Assembly: GCA_016199925.1 (NCBI GenBank)
Contig: JACQFT010000092.1
Location: 1-34,828 of the forward strand
Direction: 5' to 3'
Source of the DNA: Opitutia bacterium
Lineage (GTDB): Bacteria > Verrucomicrobiota > Verrucomicrobiia > Opitutales > Opitutaceae
DNA length: 34,828 nt
Under the pieces are notes generated by a model. It worked only from the letters and a program-made list of their open reading frames with translations, was not told where the DNA came from and searched no databases. Below are positions 7,155-15,698 of this stretch, piece by piece (the first letter of the stretch is position 1; each line of letters starts with the position of its first letter). The translations under genes were made by a program, and so were the position numbers.

Positions 7155-9938
7155 TCAGAACTTGTAGTTGAGGCCGAACAGGTAGGTGCGGCCGTATTTC
7201 TGGAACTCGACGAGCTGGTCCTGCGTGACTTGGTAGGTTTTGTAGGAGGCATCCGTGAGATTGTAGGCCTGGAGCAGGACGCCGAGGCCCTTGAACGCGC
7301 CGCTCTGGAACTCGTAGCCGATCTGCGCGTCGACGAGGCGCTCGTTCTTCACGAAACGCAGTTCGCGGTCGGAGCCGAAGCCGCTGATCTCGCCGATGAA
7401 GTCCGAGCGATAGCGCTGGCTGACGCGGGCGGAGAAGCCGCTCTTTTCGTAGTAAACCGTGAGGTTCGTCACCGTCTTGGACAAGCCGGGCAGCGAGATG
7501 GAGCTGCCGAGGTTGGTGTTGTCGATCGTGATCTGGCTCGAGGTGTTCGAGTAGCTGGCGACGAGCCCGAAGCCGTCGAGCACGTCGGAGACGACCTTGA
7601 GCGGCAGCGAGGCGGAGAGCTCCACGCCCTTGAGCGAACCGCCGCGGCCGTTGAGCGGCTGGTTGAAGCGGCCGATGGGCGTGATCGCCTGGATCGGGCC
7701 GTTGTTGCCGGTGAGGAACCGGGAGAAATCGTAGTTCGGGTCCGTCTGTTCAAAGATGAAAGTTTTCAGATCCTTGTAGAACCCGGCGATCGCCACGTAG
7801 CCCTTCTTGTTGGCGAAATACTTCTCATACGACACGTCGAACGCGGTCGCGCGCCACGGATCGAGCCGCGGGTTGCCGCCGCTGCCGCCCGGCAGGCGGG
7901 TCGTGTTGTCGATGCCGAACTCGAGCGCGGACTTCAGTTGGTCGAGGCGCGGGCGGGCGACCTGCTTGGCGGCGGCGAGACGGAGCACCTGGTCGTGCTC
8001 GAACTCGAACGCGAGGTTCGCGCTCGGGAGGAAATCGGTGTATTTCTTGCCGTCGGTGTTCAGCCGGACCTGCTGGCCGGCCGGCCGGGAGTTGTCGAAG
8101 AACTTGGAGGTCGAGGACTGGTCGACGCTCTTGGCCTGCACGCCGATGTTGCCGCGCATTCGGACCGAGCCGAGCTGCTGGTTGAGGTTAAACTGCGTGT
8201 AGTAGGTCGCGATCTTCTCGTCGACCTTCCAGGTCTTCTGGATCAGGTAGCCGAAGGCGTCGGAGCTCGGGACGAAGGGATTGTAGAACTTCGCAAGCAC
8301 GGCGGGCACGTTCCAGCTCAGCACGGAGGGCGCGCCGCCGATGAAACCGAGGTTGGTGTTGCCGAGCTGCACGTCGCCGGTGAGCGACTGGGCGGCGCCG
8401 GGCACGCTGAGACCCGCCTCGGGCTGGGCTTTGTCCTTGGTGCGGTTGCCGTAGTTGAGGCCGAACTCGACGTTGTCGAAAAATTTCTCGAGGCCGCGCG
8501 AGGCGGAGACCCGGTAGGACTTCAGGGTGTCCTTCACGTAGGGCACCTTGCCGTAGCCGGCGCCGTAGATCGTGTTGCCGACCTGCACCCGGGCCACGTC
8601 GGTGTAGTTCTGGCCGAAGGTCGCCGTCGGGAAACCGCCGGTGCCGAGGTTGTAGGTGGCGTTGTCGAAGGCGAAGTTGCCCGCGCCGTTGCGGAAATGC
8701 GCCTGCGTTTCGAGGTTCAGCTCGTTGCGCTCGGCGCGCGAGTAACTGGCATCGCCGACCAGAATCCACTTCTCGAAGCGGTATTTGCCGTTCCACCCGA
8801 AGGCGGTGAGTTTGTCGCGCCGGTCGTTGTAGATGCCGCGCACGAGCGGATTGACGCCGGTGACGGTGCCGCCGACGAGGATGCCGTTCGAGATCGTCGT
8901 GGCGGAGTAAGCCATGCCGGGCGCGGGCGCCGACTCGTTGTTGTTGTAGCCGCCGATGTGCGTCTCGAGGCCGCGCGCGGTTTCCTCGCGGCGGAACTTC
9001 GAGTAATAGGCGTCGATCACCATCGTGAAGGCGTCGGTCGGCCGATACTCAAAGACGCCGATGAAACCGTCGCGGGTGTTGGTGCCGCTGCGCGCGAACA
9101 GTTTCAAACCGTCCGTCGAGCGCGCCGAGCCGGGGACGCCGGAGATGCCGCCGTTGTGCCAGCCGTAGGTGCCGAATTCCTGGCCGATGATCGGCGACTC
9201 GAGGTGCGCGTAGCCGAACGCGATGCCCATGGTCTTGTCGGCGGACTGGTCGATATAGGTCACACTGTAACGGTTGCCGGTGTGCTTCGAGTCGGAGCCG
9301 AGGTTCTTGACGGAGTTATATTCGCCCCGGACGTTGAGCGCGATGGCGCGGCGGCTGTAAGAGAGGGGTTTGACCGTCTCGAGATCCAACGTGCCCGAAA
9401 GACCCTGGCCGACGAGGCTGGCGTCGGGAGTCTTATAGACGGTGACGCTGTTGATGAGCTCCGAAGGATACTGGTCAAACTCGACGCCGCGGTTGTCGCC
9501 GGTGCTGACCTGCTCGCGACCGTTGAGGAGCGTGGTGGCGAAGTCGGGCGCGAGACCGCGGACCGAAATGACCTGGGCGCGACCCGCCACGCGCTGGGCG
9601 GCGAGACCGGGGAGGCGCGCGATCGACTCGGCGATGCTGATGTCGGGCAGCTTGCCGATGTCTTCCGCGGTGATGGATTCGACGATCGAGTTCGACGCGT
9701 TCTTCGTGGCGATCGACGCCTCGATGCCGGCGCGAATGCCCGAGACGACGAACGGATCCAGCTTCACCGTCTCCGGCTCCACCTTCGCGTCCGTCGCGGC
9801 GGCGGTCGCTTTCTTGGCCGGCTCGGCCGCGGGGGTCTGGGCAAACACATTCAGGGCCGGCTGCGTGAGCAGCAGACCGGCGACCAGTCCTCGCAGGAGG
9901 AACCGGCGCGTAATAGCAGATTTCGGTGCAGGGTGCAT
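7155..9938 (-). CDS. TonB-dependent outer-membrane receptor
   Basis: A 927-residue outer-membrane receptor. The ATG at 9938 opens a signal sequence with a twin-arginine-like start (TRRFLLRGLVAGLLL, ending near FAQ at residue 34). Residues 58-67 (VKLDPFVVSG) look like the TonB-box/plug entry common in Verrucomicrobia. The plug follows at about 68-195, with SIAESIARLPGLAAQRV, ISVRGLAPDFATTLLNGRE and YPSELINSVTVYKTPDA. The rest is a 22-strand type beta-barrel ending in YLFGLNYKF with a terminal Phe, the usual barrel-assembly signal. It is of the single-gene type, with no SusD partner nearby. Genes for GH31, MalQ and a sugar carrier follow on the same strand, and an amylase diverges, so the ligand is probably a maltooligosaccharide (inference). 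An extension to an upstream frame start at 10223 was rejected because the added residues do not look like an exported N-terminus. Confidence 0.94.
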   Translation of the reverse strand: MHPAPKSAITRRFLLRGLVAGLLLTQPALNVFAQTPAAEPAKKATAAATDAKVEPETVKLDPFVVSGIRAGIEASIATKNASNSIVESITAEDIGKLPDISIAESIARLPGLAAQRVAGRAQVISVRGLAPDFATTLLNGREQVSTGDNRGVEFDQYPSELINSVTVYKTPDASLVGQGLSGTLDLETVKPLSYSRRAIALNVRGEYNSVKNLGSDSKHTGNRYSVTYIDQSADKTMGIAFGYAHLESPIIGQEFGTYGWHNGGISGVPGSARSTDGLKLFARSGTNTRDGFIGVFEYRPTDAFTMVIDAYYSKFRREETARGLETHIGGYNNNESAPAPGMAYSATTISNGILVGGTVTGVNPLVRGIYNDRRDKLTAFGWNGKYRFEKWILVGDASYSRAERNELNLETQAHFRNGAGNFAFDNATYNLGTGGFPTATFGQNYTDVARVQVGNTIYGAGYGKVPYVKDTLKSYRVSASRGLEKFFDNVEFGLNYGNRTKDKAQPEAGLSVPGAAQSLTGDVQLGNTNLGFIGGAPSVLSWNVPAVLAKFYNPFVPSSDAFGYLIQKTWKVDEKIATYYTQFNLNQQLGSVRMRGNIGVQAKSVDQSSTSKFFDNSRPAGQQVRLNTDGKKYTDFLPSANLAFEFEHDQVLRLAAAKQVARPRLDQLKSALEFGIDNTTRLPGGSGGNPRLDPWRATAFDVSYEKYFANKKGYVAIAGFYKDLKTFIFEQTDPNYDFSRFLTGNNGPIQAITPIGRFNQPLNGRGGSLKGVELSASLPLKVVSDVLDGFGLVASYSNTSSQITIDNTNLGSSISLPGLSKTVTNLTVYYEKSGFSARVSQRYRSDFIGEISGFGSDRELRFVKNERLVDAQIGYEFQSGAFKGLGVLLQAYNLTDASYKTYQVTQDQLVEFQKYGRTYLFGLNYKF

Positions 9939-10336
9939 GATGGGTGGTAGGAACTGAATTAACTCGGGGGAATCGGCGGTGGAAAAACGGAATCGTGGAC
10001 CGCGGGGGGTTCCGTTGGTGCAGGCGAATGTGCGCGATCCGCCGCCGCGCCGCGACCCGCAATCCGCACATAAAACCGAGATGCCTGCGAAAAGTCTTAG
10101 GTCCGCGCGAAACCGCGGAACCAGTTTTTCGCGCGCCGCATCCGCCGCGGCTGCGGTGTTCCCAGAGGAGAAACCGCGGTTTCGCGCCGATCCGGCCGCC
10201 TGCTTCGCCGCGACCGCGAGCACGTGCGGCCCAAGGATAATCCGGCCCGACCTAGGTTTTTTCCCGTCCTTGCAAGACTTCTCCGTTGCGGTGTATTTGA
10301 CCGTGCCGGTCTGCGCCGCACGCTTTCGTCACCCCT
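9939..10336. promoter_or_regulatory. Divergent control region between receptor and amylase
   Basis: This 398-base gap holds the start regions of two divergent genes and no convincing gene. A perfect 14-bp palindrome GAAACCGCGGTTTC lies at 10170-10183. A separate inverted pair, GCGCGAAACCGCGG (10105-10118) and CCGCGGTTTCGCGC (10174-10187), overlaps it, so one half-site type occurs three times. Such symmetry fits a dimeric repressor (for example of the LacI type) better than an AraC protein, which usually binds direct repeats. A possible amylase promoter is TTGCAA at 10270-10275 with TATTTG at 10294-10299 (18-base spacing). Factor and promoter assignments are inference. Confidence 0.5.
10170..10183. 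promoter_or_regulatory. Candidate operator palindrome GAAACCGCGGTTTC
   Basis: A perfect 14-bp palindrome midway between the divergent amylase and receptor genes. A related half-site (GCGCGAAACCGCGG) lies 65 bases away at 10105-10118 in inverted orientation. This is suitable as a shared operator with possible looping; the protein that binds is unknown. Confidence 0.4.
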
Positions 10337-12835
10337 ATGCCCTCCCCTCTTCGCCGTTCCTGCTGCTGGTTGGTCCTGTCTCTCGCCGCACTGGCGGCCC
10401 GAGCCGCGCCGGCGCCGGTCGTCAGCGTCGCGCGCTTCACCCACCCGGGCGCCGGGCAGACTTTCTACCTGGTCATGCCCGACCGGTTTGCCAACGGCCG
10501 CACCGACAACGACACGGGCCACCTGCCCGGCGGGCCCGAAGACCACGGCTTCGACCCGACGCGCCGCTCGCACTATCACGGCGGCGATTTTGCCGGCCTC
10601 ACCGCGCGGCTCGACTACATCAAGCAACTCGGGACGACCGCGATCTGGACCACCCCGCCCTACAAAAACAAACCCGTGCAAAGCGGCACCGCCGGCTACC
10701 ACGGCTACTGGCCGCTCGATTTTCTGCACGTGGACCCGCACCTCGGCACGGACGAGGAATACCGCGAGTTCATCCGCCAAGCCCACGCCCGCGGGATGCG
10801 GGTTTACCTCGACGTGGTCGTCAACCACACGGCCGATGTGATCAAATACCAGGGCGACCGATACACCTACCTCGACAAAGCGACCGCGCCCTACCGCGAT
10901 GCCGCCGGCAAGTTGTTCGACGAGCGCGCCGTCGCCTACAACGGCCTGGGTGATCCCGCCGCCTTCCCGTCTTTGTCCGCCGAGCACAGCTTCCCCTACC
11001 GGCCCGTGCTGCCGCCCGGCGAGGAGCACGCGAAGAATCCCGCGTGGCTGAACGACGTCACCCTCTACCACAACCGCGGCAACAGCACCTTCGCCGGCGA
11101 GAGCGCCGTGCTCGGCGACTTCGTGGGGCTCGACGATCTTTTCAGCGAGAACCCGCGCGTCGTGCAGGGCTTCATCGACGTGTTCGCCCAGTGGCTCGAC
11201 TGGGGCGTGGACGGTTTCCGCATCGACACGGTGCGGCACGTCAACGCGGCGTTCTGGCAGGCCTTCGAGCCCGCCCTCCGGGCGCGGGCGCGCGCGCTCG
11301 GCCGGCCCGATTTCCTCCAGTTCAGCGAAGTTTACAACGAGGCCGGCGACCCGGCCTACCTCAGCGAATTTTCCACGGACACGATCCCCACCGACGCCAC
11401 GAGCGATTTCGGATTTTTCGCCCACGCCCGCCAGTTCGTCGCCCAAGGCGGCACCGCCGCCGCGCTCGCAGATTTCTTCGCCCGCGACGACTACTACACC
11501 GACCACGACAGCAACGTCCATTCGACGAACACCATGCTCGGCAACTACGACGCCGGCCGCTTCGGCTATTTTCTCCAGCAGGACAACCCCGGCGCGACGC
11601 CGGCGCAACTCGCCGACCTCGTCCGGCTCGGCCACGGTCTCCTCTATCTCGCCCGCGGCATGCCCGTGCTCTACTACGGCGACGAACAGGGCATGATCGG
11701 TCGCGGCGGCAACGACATGCAGGCCCGCGAAGACATGTTCGCCTCCCGCGTGCCCGAGTTCCGCGACGCTCCGCTCCTCGCCACCACGCGCACCGGAGCC
11801 GACGACAAATTCGACGAGCAACACCCGTTCTACCGGCTGTTCTCCCGCCTCGGTGCGCTCCGCGCGGCGCACCCCGCGCTGCGCACCGGCGCGATGATTC
11901 CCCGCTCCACCAGCGAGCCCGGCCTCTTCGCGTTCTCGCGCGTCGAACGGAGCGAACTCGTCGAATACGTCGCGGCCTTCAACAACTCCCGCGCCGCCAC
12001 GCTCACCTCCGCCGTGCCCACCAGCCAGCCGGCCGGCGCCACGCTCACGCGCCTCTTCGACTCCCGCACGCCCGACGCGCCCGGCGCGGAAACGCTCACC
12101 GCCGCCGCCAACGGCGCCGTGCGCGTCACGCTCGCGGCGTGGCAGTTCGCCGTCTGGCGCGCGGCGGCCCCGTTGCCGCCGCCCGCCGCTCCACCGCGCG
12201 TCGCCCTCGTGACCCCGGCCGCCGGCGCCAGCCTCGCCTTCACCGCCCGCGAAGTGGACGATCTGGTTTTTCCCAGCCGCCGCGAAATCCGCGCCGAGGT
12301 CTCCGGCGGCGACGGCGTGGCCGAGGTCACCTTCGCCTTGTCGCGCGCCTCGCGGCCCGGCCAATTCGAGTTGCTCGGCACCGACGACGCCGCGCCTTAC
12401 CGCGTGTTCTGGTCGCCGCCCGCCGACCTCGCGCCCGGCGAGAAACTGGAGTTCATCGCCACCGTGAACGACCTCCGCGGTCACCGCGCCTCCGCCGCGA
12501 TCGACGGCGTCACGGTCGCTCCGTCGAGCGTCGCCTTCGGCATCGCCGGCGCAAAGAGCCCGCACCTCCTCACCTTTCCGCCGGCCGCACTCGCGCTCGC
12601 CGCCGGCGCCGGGCTGACGCTCGCGGCCACAGCCGAGGGCAGCGGCGCGCTCGAATACCAATGGCTGCGCGACGGCGAAGCGATCCCCGGTGCCACCGCC
12701 GCCACCTACGCCGTGCCGCGCGCCACCACGGCCCTCGCCGGCGATTACCGCGTGCTCGTGCACAACCTCGCCGGCACCGCCATCAGCGCCGCCTGCACCG
12801 TCACCGTCACGCCGCGTTCCGCGGCTTCCCCGTAA
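10337..12835 (+). CDS. Exported GH13 alpha-amylase with C-terminal Ig-like domains
   Basis: An 832-residue secreted enzyme with a signal peptide (residues 1-23, ending ARA-AP). The GH13 barrel runs from about 40 to 515: region I DVVVNH (159-164), region II GFRIDTVRH with nucleophile D297, region III FSEVYNE with acid/base E331, and region IV LGNYDAGR with D405. Region IV normally reads N-H-D; here the His is Tyr404, a notable change. A C-terminal beta domain follows (about 515-608). Next are an Ig/FN3-like module (about 619-727) and a second Ig-like domain (about 745-825, with YQWLRDGEAIPGATAATY), a style common on Verrucomicrobial exported proteins. Expected role: endo-cleavage of starch or related glucans outside the cell, feeding the divergent receptor. 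The subfamily and exact product cannot be told from the sequence. Confidence 0.92.
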   Translation: MPSPLRRSCCWLVLSLAALAARAAPAPVVSVARFTHPGAGQTFYLVMPDRFANGRTDNDTGHLPGGPEDHGFDPTRRSHYHGGDFAGLTARLDYIKQLGTTAIWTTPPYKNKPVQSGTAGYHGYWPLDFLHVDPHLGTDEEYREFIRQAHARGMRVYLDVVVNHTADVIKYQGDRYTYLDKATAPYRDAAGKLFDERAVAYNGLGDPAAFPSLSAEHSFPYRPVLPPGEEHAKNPAWLNDVTLYHNRGNSTFAGESAVLGDFVGLDDLFSENPRVVQGFIDVFAQWLDWGVDGFRIDTVRHVNAAFWQAFEPALRARARALGRPDFLQFSEVYNEAGDPAYLSEFSTDTIPTDATSDFGFFAHARQFVAQGGTAAALADFFARDDYYTDHDSNVHSTNTMLGNYDAGRFGYFLQQDNPGATPAQLADLVRLGHGLLYLARGMPVLYYGDEQGMIGRGGNDMQAREDMFASRVPEFRDAPLLATTRTGADDKFDEQHPFYRLFSRLGALRAAHPALRTGAMIPRSTSEPGLFAFSRVERSELVEYVAAFNNSRAATLTSAVPTSQPAGATLTRLFDSRTPDAPGAETLTAAANGAVRVTLAAWQFAVWRAAAPLPPPAAPPRVALVTPAAGASLAFTAREVDDLVFPSRREIRAEVSGGDGVAEVTFALSRASRPGQFELLGTDDAAPYRVFWSPPADLAPGEKLEFIATVNDLRGHRASAAIDGVTVAPSSVAFGIAGAKSPHLLTFPPAALALAAGAGLTLAATAEGSGALEYQWLRDGEAIPGATAATYAVPRATTALAGDYRVLVHNLAGTAISAACTVTVTPRSAASP

Positions 12836-12914
12836 ACATCCCCGGAGTATGCTGCCGGCCAGGAGAACGGGGCCTTAGACCAAACCTCATGCAACTCACG
12901 ATCCCGTTTTGGCT

Positions 12915-13019
12915 CGGGGAGCGCACGCGTCTCGCGTGCTGGCGTCGGCGTCTCGCCGACGCCTCCGAACATCCTCGGCGAGACGCCGAGGATAGCCCGC
13001 GGGACGCGGGCGCTCCCCG
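12915..13019. repeat. Nested palindrome: outer stem enclosing four hairpins
   Basis: A 105-base element folds by perfect pairing into a closed structure. The outer 9-bp stem CGGGGAGCG/CGCTCCCCG (12915-12923 with 13011-13019) encloses four hairpins with 3-base loops: 12924-12938 (6 bp, loop TCT), 12941-12963 (10 bp, loop TCT), 12971-12993 (10 bp, loop AGA) and 12996-13010 (6 bp, loop GGA). Linkers are CT, TCCGAAC and AG, so the whole unit is nearly symmetric about its centre. It sits between the amylase stop and xylF. It could be a REP/MITE-like mobile element, a strong transcription barrier, or both. Confidence 0.85.
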
Positions 13020-13076
13020 GAACTTTCCGAACCCAAACCACCCCGGCCAAGCTCCGGCGAACCGGATCCACCGCGC

Positions 13077-14087
13077 ATGAAATCTCTCGCCCGTCTCCTG
13101 CTCCTCACCGTCAGCCTCGCCGCCGCCGTTGCGGCGTTCGCTTCCCGCGCGAAACCCGTCATCGGCCTCTCGCTCGACAAGCTCAAGGAGGAACGCTGGC
13201 AGCGAGACCGCGACCTCTTCGTCGCCGAGGCCGCGAAACTCGGCGCCGAGGTCATCGTGCAGTCGGCCAACTCCGACGACACCCGCCAGCTCCGCGACAT
13301 CGAGTCGTTGATCAGCCGCGGCGTCGATGTGCTCGTCGTCGCCCCGCACAACGGCGCCGCGATGAGCCGCGCCGTCAAGTCCGCCCACGAAGCCGGCATC
13401 CCCGTCATGGCCTACGACCGCCTCATCCTGAACTGCGACATCGCGCTCTACGTCACCTTCGACAGCGTGAAGGTCGGCGAGCTGCAGGCCGCGTGGGTCG
13501 TCGGCCGCTGGGGCAAGAACGAACGCCCGCTGCGCGTCGTCCGGATCTTCGGCGCCCCGACCGACAACAACGCCAAGCAGTTCAAGCAGGGCCAGGACAA
13601 CATCCTCGCGCCGCTCCTCCAGTCCGGCCGCGTGCAGATCGTCGCCGAAGATTGGGCGCTCGAGTGGAAACCGGAGAACGCCAAAAAAATCATGAACGCC
13701 GCCATCGCGAAACACGGCCACGGGTTCGACGCCGTGCTCGCCGCCAACGACGGCACCGCCGGCGGCGCGATCCAGGCGCTCCTCGAAGAAGGCCTCGCCG
13801 GCAAAATCCTCGTCACCGGGCAGGACGCCGACCTCGCCGGTTGCCAGCGCATCATGCGCGGCACGCAGAGCATGACGGTCTACAAACCCGTCAGCCGCCT
13901 CGCGCTGCTCGCCGCCCGCGCCGCCGTCGAACTCGCGCGCGGCACGACTCCGGCCACCACGGCCACCCTCGACAACGGTTTCAAAAAAGTCCCGTGCCTC
14001 TACGAGGAGATTGTCTCCGTCGACAAGGACAACATGCTCTCGACCGTCGTCGCGAGCGGCTTTCACTCGGCCGACCAGTTGAAGTAA
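13077..14087 (+). CDS. xylF: D-xylose ABC transporter substrate-binding protein
   Basis: A 336-residue periplasmic sugar-binding protein of the ribose/xylose type (Peripla_BP_4 fold). It has a signal peptide (MKSLARLLLLTVSLAAAVAA, cleaved near FASRA). XylF features are VIGLSLDKLKEERWQRDRD at the mature N-terminus, QSANSDDTRQLRDIESLI, DVLVVAPHNG, GIPVMAYDRLI and ILVTGQDADLAGCQRI. Length matches XylF. It should bring xylose (or a related pentose) to the XylGH membrane complex encoded downstream. A 224-base gap with hairpin repeats separates it from xylG. Because xylG is damaged, this protein may have lost its partner. The start ATG has no Shine-Dalgarno sequence. Confidence 0.93.
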   Translation: MKSLARLLLLTVSLAAAVAAFASRAKPVIGLSLDKLKEERWQRDRDLFVAEAAKLGAEVIVQSANSDDTRQLRDIESLISRGVDVLVVAPHNGAAMSRAVKSAHEAGIPVMAYDRLILNCDIALYVTFDSVKVGELQAAWVVGRWGKNERPLRVVRIFGAPTDNNAKQFKQGQDNILAPLLQSGRVQIVAEDWALEWKPENAKKIMNAAIAKHGHGFDAVLAANDGTAGGAIQALLEEGLAGKILVTGQDADLAGCQRIMRGTQSMTVYKPVSRLALLAARAAVELARGTTPATTATLDNGFKKVPCLYEEIVSVDKDNMLSTVVASGFHSADQLK

Positions 14088-14160
14088 ACATCCGCCGCCG
14101 CCAGCGCCGGAGCCATCGAGCACCCCCCATGACATTCACAGTCATCGTTTCGCCGGGGAG

Positions 14161-14284
14161 GGACGACCTCTGTGTCGTCCGCGGTGTCGGCTGGCGGACC
14201 GCGGACCGGACGGAGCCGGCCCCTCCCTCGCCGGCAAAGCCGCAGCAGCCCCGCCGCGCAGGAAGGACGACCTCCGTGTCGTCC
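14161..14284. repeat. Two copies of a 20-base hairpin repeat
   Basis: The xylF-xylG gap contains GGACGACCTCTGTGTCGTCC at 14161-14180 and GGACGACCTCCGTGTCGTCC at 14265-14284. They differ at one loop base, and each forms a 7-bp stem GGACGAC/GTCGTCC. They are in direct orientation and flank GC-rich sequence with further self-complementarity, for example GGGGAGGG near 14155-14162 with CCCTCCC at 14221-14227. This suggests a small composite palindromic repeat; a transcription-attenuating role within the operon is possible. Confidence 0.65.
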
Positions 14285-14311
14285 GTCTTGTTCGCGCTCT
14301 AGCTTCTCCCG

Positions 14312-15698
14312 ATGCCTGCTCCGCTCCTTGAAGTCCGCGGCCTGACCAAGCGCTTCCCCGGAGTCGTGGCGCTGCGCGACGTGTCGTTCGCCCTGCACGC
14401 CGGCGAGATTCACGCGCTCTGCGGCGAAAACGGCGCCGGCAAATCGACCCTCATCAAACTCCTCGCCGGCATCCACCCGCACGGCAGCTACGAGGGCGAG
14501 ATCCTCGTCGACGGCCGGCCGGCCCGGTTCCGCAGCATCCGCGACGCCGAGGCGGCGGGCCTCGCGGTCATCACCCAGGAGTTCGCGCTGGTGGACGAAC
14601 TCTCCGTCGCGGAAAACATTTTCCTCGGCCGCGAACCGCGCCGCGGCCTCGGGATCGACTGGCTCGCGCTGCACCGGCGCGCCGCGGAGCTGCTGCGCGA
14701 ATTCGAGCTGGCGCTCGACCCCGCCACGCTGGTCGGCGAACTCGGCATCGGCCAGAAGCAGTTGCTCGAAATCCTCCGCGCCCTCGACAAACGCTCGCGC
14801 ATCCTCGTCCTCGACGAGCCGACGGCCGCCCTGCCCGACCACGAGGTCGGCGTGCTCCTCGCCCACCTCCGCCGGCTGCGCGCGCAGGGCACGACCTGCA
14901 TCTACATTTCGCACAAACTGAACGAAGTCTTCGCCCTCGCCGACCGCATCACCGTGCTGCGCGACGGCCAGAGCGTGGCGTCGCAGCCGACCGCCGAGAG
15001 CTCCGTCCCTTGGGTGATCGCCAAAATGGTCGGTCGCGAAATCACCGAGCTGTTTCCGCGCCCCGCGCCAGTCGCGCCCGGCGAAGTGCAACTGCGCGTG
15101 GAGCACCTGACCGTCTCGCGCGAGCCGACCAGTGCGCCCGTGCTGCACGACCCCGAGCGAATCCATCCGCCGCGGTCTCGTGCTCGCGAGCGAGGATCGC
15201 CGCCGCTACGGCCTCGTGCTGCCGCAGAGCATCGGCTTCAACCTCTCGCTCTCGAGTCTGGGCGCGTTCCGCCGCCGCTGGTCCGGCGCGATCGACACCG
15301 CCGCCGAGGGCCGGCGCAACCGGCACTTTTTCTCCCGCCTGCGGATCAAGGCGCCCGACGAATCCGCCCCCGTCGCCGGCCTCTCCGGCGGCGGCCAGCA
15401 GAAAGTCGTGCTCGGCAAGGCGCTGATGACCGAGCCCCGCGTCGTGCTGCTCGACGAGCCCACGCGCGGCATCGACGTCGGCGCCAAGCTTGAAGTTTAC
15501 GAACTCATCCACCGCCTCACCGCCGCCGGTTGCGCCGTGCTCCTCGTCTCCAGCGAACTGCCGGAGCTGATCGGCCTGAGCGACCGCATCATCATGCTCG
15601 CCGCGGGCCGCATCGGCGGCAGGTTTGTCCGCGCCGAGTTCGCCCCGGAGAAATTGCTCGCCGCCGCCATCAACCCGCCTCCCGCCGCCGCCCCGTGA
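14312..15698 (+). pseudogene. xylG: Xylose ABC transporter ATP-binding protein, internal deletion
   Basis: The gene should encode a double ATPase subunit of about 500 residues. The first half is intact: Walker A GENGAGKST (38-46), signature region LGIGQKQLLEI, Walker B ILVLDEPTAALP (164-175) and the switch SHKLNEV. After residue 280 (APVLHD, ending at 15151) the frame changes. The second half resumes as PSESIRRGLVLASEDRRRYG from 15153 in another frame, with LSGGGQQKVVLGKAL and VVLLDEPTRGIDVG. About 45-55 residues are gone, covering the start of the second ATPase domain and its Walker A-like GAGR segment. This is a true internal loss plus frameshift, not a simple one-base slip. The downstream half has no good start of its own. 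The stop overlaps the xylH GTG (GTGA). The transporter is probably inactive unless the gap is an assembly artefact. Confidence 0.88.

Noticed and set aside
10097-12763. Long minus-strand frame opposite the amylase
   Set aside because: Gly/Arg/Ala-rich without motifs; the amylase on the plus strand has catalytic residues and a signal peptide.
14312-15698. Programmed frameshift in xylG
   Set aside because: Conserved residues are missing at the junction, so the two frames do not join into a complete protein by slipping one base.
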